Shown here piece after piece: positions 58,030-64,000 of a stretch of DNA of 64,000 bases (the first letter of the stretch is position 1; each line of letters starts with the position of its first letter). Location: the NCBI GenBank assembly GCA_022497155.1, contig MU385785.1, positions 62,001 through 126,000 on the forward strand, written 5' to 3'. Made by a program: the position numbers and the translations under genes. Source of the stretch: Whalleya microplaca. Lineage: Eukaryota; Ascomycota; Sordariomycetes; Xylariales; Xylariaceae. The notes below the pieces were generated by a model. That model saw only the letters and a list, made by a program, of their open reading frames with translations. It ran no database searches and was not told the DNA's origin.

Positions 58030-59210
58030 CTAATCCTCCCCCAACTCTTCCTTCGAATCTTCCTCTGGATCTTCCTCCGAATCGGACTCATCTATGTAAT
58101 CCGGATCCGAGTCGGAACTAGATTCTGCAGTGGCTGCATTAGCCGCCGCGTCAGAAATTGCCTGGTTCAACACACTGGCCTTTGCTTCGAGTGCTTCTGA
58201 ATGGGGATCTTTCAAATCTTTGCGAAATTCGAGGTAATATTTATTGATCCGCTTTCTGGCCATCTTGTCAAATCTCAAATCATCGGAGTCATAATCGGAG
58301 TCCCCGGGGTAATCCGTGACCCAATCATCTCCCTCAACAGCCAAGCTGTGGTCCAAATCCAACTTTGCCAATGTCTCAATCTCCTGAGATTCTTCGAAAC
58401 GGCCAGAATCAAGAAGTCCCCTCATGATTTTCAAGGAGCCCGTCCAGGTCTGGTGTCTCTGGTATATCTTGTACCAGATCGCCGTGATGGGTGTCACGTC
58501 GCGCCGCGTGCAGCACGGCTCCACGAGGTTGTGAGCAAGGAATAGCTCATCCGCACCAAATGCCCAGGTGATCATTCTGAGACTGCCTGTCTCACCAGCA
58601 GCAGTAGAAACTCTGTCAAATCGGCTAGGGCCGAGGGCAAATCGCTTGGCACCAAAGGTGACCATGAGGGTTTTGAATGCCTTTGTGTACCAGAGTTTTT
58701 GCTGAAGCATAACGAGATCCACCTTCTGATCCCAAGCTCGCTGAAATTTCTCGATTGCGCCAGCTGCTACTGTCTGGATCATCACTGCTGGAAGTTTGAT
58801 TCGGAAGATGTCATGTTCAACGGAGACAACAGGGCCACGATCCTCAAGATGAAGTGTACCATAGACGTACGAGAGCTTCGGGTAGATTTTCCCCAGCCGG
58901 ACTACGCCATAAAACTTTTTCGTGGCTTCATAGGAGGCTCTGTTGACCAGGAACACAGCTGGCACAGGGGCGTGGGTGATGGCGAGGGTCTGGGTGTCCT
59001 TGTTGAAGCGAGCCGTGATGACTCGGTTTTGACCACGCACTGAGTACTTCCAAATCATGGCTTGTATCTCAGCTGGCAGCTTTGGAAACAGTGTAAATTC
59101 TTGGCTATTATAGTTGTTAGCCCACATTAGTATTGCAGCAATAAAATACCATGATACAATATTCAGATCTATTGTGCTTACCAGTTCTTCAAACCAGCAT
59201 CGGATGCCAT
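58030..59210 (-). CDS. 2EXR-domain protein with acidic C-terminus
   Basis: Two minus-strand exons (59210-59182 and 59104-58030) encode 367 residues. A 29-nt first exon (MASDAGLKN) joins across GTAAGC...AATAG, with a GGCTAAC branch site, to QEFTLFPKLPAEIQAMIWKY, the start of the 2EXR motif (F-x-x-F-x-x-LP-E-I). The rest follows the usual family pattern, with VPAVFLVNRASYEATKKFY and a mixed alpha/beta core. The tail is highly acidic (SDSEEDPEEDSKEE). 2EXR proteins are numerous in Pezizomycotina and have no established function; the N-terminal part is F-box-like in layout. Confidence 0.82.
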
Positions 59211-59689
59211 TGTGTTCAGTCTGGCACACAGCGCGATACAGGAGATCACAGTAATAAACGAATGGAAATATTGCCCAAAAGTAGGCGTGAGCTGCTGATG
59301 ACAAGAAAAACGTGGGGTCGTGGAACGACGAGGACGAGGAGTGTCAATGACAAGAACGAGGGTCGTCGACAACAAGAATGAGAGTGTGGAAGTTCCCAGA
59401 ATGTAACAACGATTTGTCTGTGCAGGTTGCAGTTGGAATATCTGGAAGGAAGTGGACAAAAATTTTCCAATGCACAGTCAATATCTAGAAGGCAGAAAAA
59501 TTAGGTTGCTTGTGATAGGTACTGGTGTAGAGGTGTAGATTGCCGAAACTTTTATCCCCCACTGATAACGAAGCATATTAAGGATCTCAGGTCTTGTTAG
59601 TGCTACTTGATAACTCGAAATCTCGGGGCCTGCCCCCCAAAACACAGATATTAGAATACAGACACTGATAACACACAAGATCAGAATGA
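59211..59689. other. Intergenic, no supported gene
   Basis: Promoter of the 2EXR gene and 3' flank of the esterase gene. Upstream ATGs at 59459 and beyond give a frame merging into the 2EXR start, but nothing conserved is encoded there. Confidence 0.5.
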
Positions 59690-60817
59690 CTATGCCAGAT
59701 CGAACCACTGCATATCAAGCTCCGGATGCACAGGCACGGTATGGCCTACATTCTCAGCAGAGTACCCAACCAACTTGGTGCCATCGCCGTAGACTATCTG
59801 AGTGTAGCCACTCTGCGGTGTATTGGTGACGTTCTTGGTGAATTCAACGCCTAAGAGTGCTGACCACTCTTTTAATTGTTCACCAAGGTTCTCGTAGTGG
59901 ACAAAGAAGTCAGCCGTTCCGTGTAGGGTCTGCATACGAGGATACGGCCCGCTGAAATCCGGGTACATAGCCTTGACTTGCTCTGCCCATTCCTCTGAAG
60001 TATGTATGTTCTGTCCATTGGCACAAGTCTGATTAGCACTTGTAGGGCTGGAGCCAGGTGATCCAGCGAAGCACCCTGCGGCAACACCAGAGTAGCAAGA
60101 TCCAGCTGCAAATACATCAGGATAGACCGCAAGAAGCACGTTCGTCACTAACAAACTAGAGTTAGTATATTGTATTCTCGTGTACTCACAGTCTGATAGA
60201 GACCAGTTGAAATGGGGATTGACGATTCAATGATACGTACTCATGCAGCCAGATGATGATCCCGTAGCGTAGACTTTGGCTGGGTCAGCATTATACTTCG
60301 TGATCAAGTATTTCACCATGTTGACCAAGCCGGTGCTATCGCCTCCTCCGTTGTTGGTTAGAGTTGCGTCTGACGCAACATCCTGTGTGATTTGGTCAGA
60401 CTCTTAAGCTTTTGTATAGGTGGACGGATTGAAAATAAGTCCCACAACCAATCCGTTAATATAAGACTTGGCCTACCCAACAGTTGCTGTCCTTCCTAGT
60501 TGTCGGGTAAACGACAATGAAGCCACCGGCGTTTGCGTATGTATCGTAGTTTGCCATCTGATAGTAAGCTGGACCCGTTCCACCACAGTAATGCAACTGT
60601 TCGGGTTGTTAGCATCCTTTTAAATTATCTGAACGGTGGGCTCTTCTATTACAGCTAATACGATGGCTGGCTGCTCAGCTAGGCTGGAAGGGAGAGATAT
60701 AGCCATTTCCAGGTTGGTTGGGTTCTCGCCCCAGTCAGAAACTTGTGTTAAAGCTGCATAGCTATGCAAAGACATGAAAAGCGCAGTCAAGCTGCTATAC
60801 AACATGTTTGAACGCAT
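59690..60817 (-). CDS. Secreted carbohydrate esterase family 1 enzyme (acetyl-xylan / feruloyl esterase type)
   Basis: Four minus-strand exons (60817-60653, 60596-60477, 60382-60241, 60147-59690) encode 294 residues. A signal peptide is evident: MRSNMLYSSLTALFMSLHSYA, cleavage likely after A. The catalytic elbow ATGSSSGCM holds the Ser, and the other triad residues are expected in HGTADFFVHYEN (Asp) and ENVGHTVPVHPE (His). The core block LHYCGGTGPAYYQMANYDTYA matches the CE1/PHB-depolymerase family. Such enzymes remove acetyl or feruloyl groups from plant xylan outside the cell. No carbohydrate-binding module is attached. The mature protein has several Cys, and NCW and GSCYSG fit disulfides seen in the family. 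All junctions are canonical. Confidence 0.92.
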
Positions 60818-61932
60818 GGTAAGAGTGGTTGAGGAAGATACACTATTCTCCACAGAATAAGATCGAACATCAACTGATCCTAGAATCTTATCCTAGCGCC
60901 GGGGACACTCGGTACTTAAATACGTTTGAGGACCAATACCCCAGGAGCCGGTGGCTAGTCCCGACCGATCCATTCGGAATGGATATCATCACAACTCGGC
61001 TAAATTACATCGCAAATTGGAGAAGCTTGCGGGGCCCGATGTAACCCGTCCATCGGTCGTGCGTGTATAGAAGGACTAGATTATCCAACGGGCCAAACAG
61101 ATTCAGGCCCATACGAATGGGGATATCTAGATTTAAATGAAGCTATCACCAGCCGCGCATACAGAAAAGGGACGGTAACCAACGGGAAATGTTCAGCTGT
61201 GGGATGCGATGCCAAATATTATACTCGTAGGAAAGTATTGCGCTCTAAACATGACAACAGCATACACAAAGCTCTTGCCACATCAATGATTTCGATGGAA
61301 GCTTTATGTGACCATCTACTGGTCCCAATGACTGCCACCTTCTCAAATTGGAACCTTTTTACGAGCTTTACTTCATTTTTATTATTTTTTCTTCCTAAGT
61401 TAAACAAGAAACGGTGTCAAGCATCATTTTCCAAATCGACTATATAAATGCTTATAATATGCAAACTCGCATTCATGATAAACACACAAATATATATATA
61501 GAGAGGAAACATTTTACTCAAATCTTGTCGTTGCTCTTCTTTGACTTGCGAAGTATTTCATCCTGTCTATAGACTATGCATTGGTAGCAAAATTTATATA
61601 ATTATAGAATCAAGCATGCGGTTACACAAATCCTACATTCAATGGTGGTGGCACGGCTGTCAGACTTTAAGGTGCTGTGGTACCTTAGCTGAATATCGGT
61701 TGAATATAAATATCTCACTACCCCCAAGCTCATCCAATGGAACAAGTAGGGCTAGTAGGACAATATCTTAATATCTTCTAATACATGGTTATACCCTATC
61801 TTACCACCCTAGTTATTGCGATTGCTATACACTTACACTTCTATAATGAAAATGCCCAAACTTTGTGAAATCTCTTCCTCGCGCGACGACACCATAGCCG
61901 CCATCCGTGATTAATACTATTTCCTATCTAAT
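60818..61932. other. AT-rich intergenic region, no supported gene
   Basis: Promoter side of the esterase gene, then AT-rich sequence. The open frames are short and motif-free. Confidence 0.5.
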
Positions 61933-62106
61933 ATGTACCTACCCAACCCAGCTATCCTTAAGCCACCAGCAGAAGGCTGGCCTAAAATTACGGAGGACCG
62001 CATGCGTACACTTGGTAAAACTGACGAGGTTGTTGCGTTACTCCGCAACCTCCCTTACACCGTCGAGCCTTCTGATGATAAGCACCGTATGCAGGAATCA
62101 CCGTAG
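61933..62106 (+). pseudogene. Fragment of a fungal hypothetical-protein family
   Basis: A 58-codon frame includes EGWPKITEDRMRTLGKTDEVV and ALLRNLPYTVEPSDDK. This resembles the N-terminal part of a family of 200-300-residue fungal hypothetical proteins whose members read GWP-x-IT and LGKTD-x-V-x-LLR-x-LPY. It stops at 62106. In the following 500 bases the matching reading frame shifts repeatedly (YIYFTGWW... in another frame, later PEKEVEWYRYRNPE), so the copy looks degraded. Family recognition is from memory of pattern only. Confidence 0.4.
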
Positions 62107-62643
62107 GTATATCTACTTCACGGGCTGGTGGTGCGGGCCCTTTCACCCAAACCTTCGCGAGGGACGCAAGAGCAGCATCAAGATTCAGATGGAAGCGCGC
62201 TTATGCGAGGAAGTGCCAACGCACGTGGTCGTGTTAATACGGGACAAATTAATGAGGAGTATAGTAACTTGATTAGTGCAAAGTGAAGCTATAAGAAGAA
62301 GCTTTGCCACCTCATATACGGTATATACATGTATAGGCGGCCGGGCATACGTAGGCCCGTACCACCCTCAGCCCTATAGGGCGTATCTTAGCAGGCCGGG
62401 CTCCCGGCCGGTAGTGCGACTGCGGTGTTCTTCTTGCTTGATGCGCTCCTCGGGGTATTCCATTAGCTTAATTATCCCGGGATGCTTCGAGGCGCCCTGC
62501 GGCAGGCGATGGTCGAGGATAAGTAGAATGAGTTCATGCCTGAGAAAGAGGTCGAATGGTATCGATACCGCAACCCTGAATGTCACACCCTCTTTTCGTG
62601 TTCCACCATAAATTTTGTAAAGTCTTTAGGAGACAAATTGTAA
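62107..62643. other. Degraded coding-like sequence
   Basis: GC-richer than its surroundings, with coding-like stretches in changing frames. It is probably the remainder of the fragment at 61933. It ends just before the stop of the right-edge gene. Confidence 0.35.
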
Positions 62644-64000
62644 CTAATTACTATCAGTCACATTGCCGTTATCCCAACCATCACCTACGTCACCGAGTTC
62701 AAGCAGTTCCAAGTCGCGCTTGGCGCCGTTTTTCCCTTTCTCGTACTTTGCCGTGTAATCGTACGGGGGTTTCTGCCCCTTATAGAAGCTGTCGAATGTA
62801 AGGAGCGTGAACCCAGGATCATTCGGCGCTATCTGAGCTGGCCAGCACGGATTATCCCTCAGGCCATCTTCCGGGGCCGTTTGGTCATGCTGCCAGTTCG
62901 CGATAGTGAATTCGGGGCGGTGGTCGACTGTCACAGCGACGGTGTATTCAGTCGAGGCTGCGGAAAGACATGAAACATCAGCATTTCGACCAATTCTCCA
63001 GCTTTCAATAGAGAAGGTAAACTGCTAGCTCTCGAAGGTTTGGATAATAACTTACTAGGCGCCTTGGCGTCACTCTTCAACCCGAAATTTTTATTACGCG
63101 CGGCATTCCACAGGCCGTTGTCATCGAGTGCCTGAATTGGCACCTTGAAGCAGATGCTCGACCACATACTCGCAGCACCACCGTTCTGCGAGCCTGGTAA
63201 CCACCTTACGCTCTGGCCCGTGGTGTCGACGCCCGCGTTTTTGAATGCAGTGTCAGTGGTCTTGAGCAGGTACACGGGCGGGTATTCATCGCGCTCGCAC
63301 CGCGGCTCCTTCCGGTACTTTTCATCCTGCCAACCTGCGCCCTTATGCTGGGTGCTCCAGACATCAGTCGCTTTAGCAGCAATGCGGTCACGGGACTTCG
63401 TTGCGGCCTCCTGCGGGCACGTCAGAGTCGCCCAGGAAGGATGTTCTCGGATTGCACTGCTGTAGTGATGGCATGCTTGAGACCAACTCTTCTGACAAGT
63501 TCCTAGGACCTGGGTAGGCTTCGCGTTGGTGTCGTATATAAGCGACGTGATGATATACTTGTGTGTTGTGGTCACCCCATTGTTACACTCAGTTGACTGA
63601 ACGGCGTTGGCGCCAGACTTCTTCGGGTTCTTTCCCTTGGCGCGCCTAAGGTCACACTGTCCAGTCTGCGTTGGTGCCGATGTATGGCTTGTGATACTAG
63701 ACTTAGGGTCGTCGGTGGACTTGGTGTCCTTCGTCCCAGTTGTAGTAGGTTTGGAGTCACCCTTTTTGGACGTTGTCGGATCGGGCACCTTTTTGCAGCT
63801 AGACTTGTTCTTTCTCTTGCAGCCGATGCTGACACCGAATGTATCTGGAGCCACAACTAGGGCATTCCACAGGTCGAAGTTCCAGTTGGGCACGCCGCAC
63901 GCATCGCCGACCCAGTTGCCAAAGAAATCGGCCGCTTCGAGCCCGTTCTCCACAAAAGACTTGGCCCCTTCGACTGCGGCTTTGGCGCCGTTGAGGGCTG
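62644..64000 (-). CDS. C-terminal part of a large secreted Cys-rich protein (chitinase-associated NucA/NucB-like end), cut by window edge
   Basis: The minus-strand frame is already open at 64000 and runs to 63056. It joins after one intron (GTAAGT...CGCAG) to 62957-62644, giving about 415 visible residues. The block RCERDEYPPVYLL, followed by GQSVRWLPGSQNGGAASMW, resembles the DEYPF-type NucA/NucB-like motif often found at the C-terminus of fungal GH18 chitinases and similar secreted proteins. Upstream are a Thr/Ser/Lys linker and paired Cys in NNGVTTTHKYIITSLIYD and CPQEAATKSRD regions. No catalytic chitinase motif is within the window, so the enzyme class is inferred from C-terminal architecture only and needs the sequence beyond the edge. 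Confidence 0.6.

Noticed and set aside
1..64000. tRNA, rRNA or CRISPR-like arrays
   Set aside because: Scanned by eye for B-box-like GGTTCRANYCC and regular spaced repeats; the near match at 31946 lacks the CC end and a cloverleaf. No tool-based search was possible.

Overview
The window is genomic DNA of a filamentous ascomycete (Pezizomycotina, probably Sordariomycetes; inferred, not tested by search). The support is gene content (HET protein, G-alpha-like protein with a fungal STAND-type helical N-terminus, PaxU-like DUF829 protein, 2EXR protein, CE1 esterase, orphan P450) and gene structure: short GT-AG introns of about 40-110 nt with CTAAC/CTGAC-type branch sites. I rebuilt exon structures by hand from reading frame, splice phase and conserved motifs. 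Coordinates given for a multi-exon gene span from start codon to stop codon, and the exon limits are in the evidence text.

Layout. 1-6.7 kb is ordinary genic DNA: a CBS/PB1 membrane protein, the mitochondrial ribosomal protein uS2m (mrp4) and a small acidic ORF. 6.7-13.2 kb is gene-poor, AT-rich and holds one solo LTR and a 639-bp Mutator-like element. 13.3-22 kb carries a cytochrome P450, an Spt10-type acetyltransferase and an amino-acid permease; the last two each have a reading-frame conflict at one intron. 22.4-38 kb is an accessory block: a Tet/JBP-like 2OG-Fe(II) oxygenase, a G-alpha-like gene broken by a solo LTR, an Ost-alpha-type membrane protein, a DUF829 protein, a SET protein with a signal peptide and a HET-domain protein, with further solo LTRs between them.

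38.6-60.8 kb is mostly core genome: DNA polymerase epsilon (POL2), COX20, a conserved nuclear-looking protein, an SRPK-like kinase, an aldose 1-epimerase, an ATP-dependent DNA ligase, a 2EXR protein and a secreted CE1 esterase. Two more DNA transposon relics lie here, an 8-bp-TSD element at 49.5 kb and a second Mutator-like element at 57 kb. The right edge cuts a large secreted Cys-rich protein.

The genes do not form one pathway. POL2 and the DNA ligase both act in replication, uS2m and COX20 both serve mitochondrial gene expression and respiration, and the 22-38 kb block mixes families often seen in fungal non-self recognition and chromatin control. The mobile-element findings rest on flanking target-site duplications read directly from the sequence. 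LTR ends of the form TA..TA instead of TG..CA fit repeat-induced point mutation.
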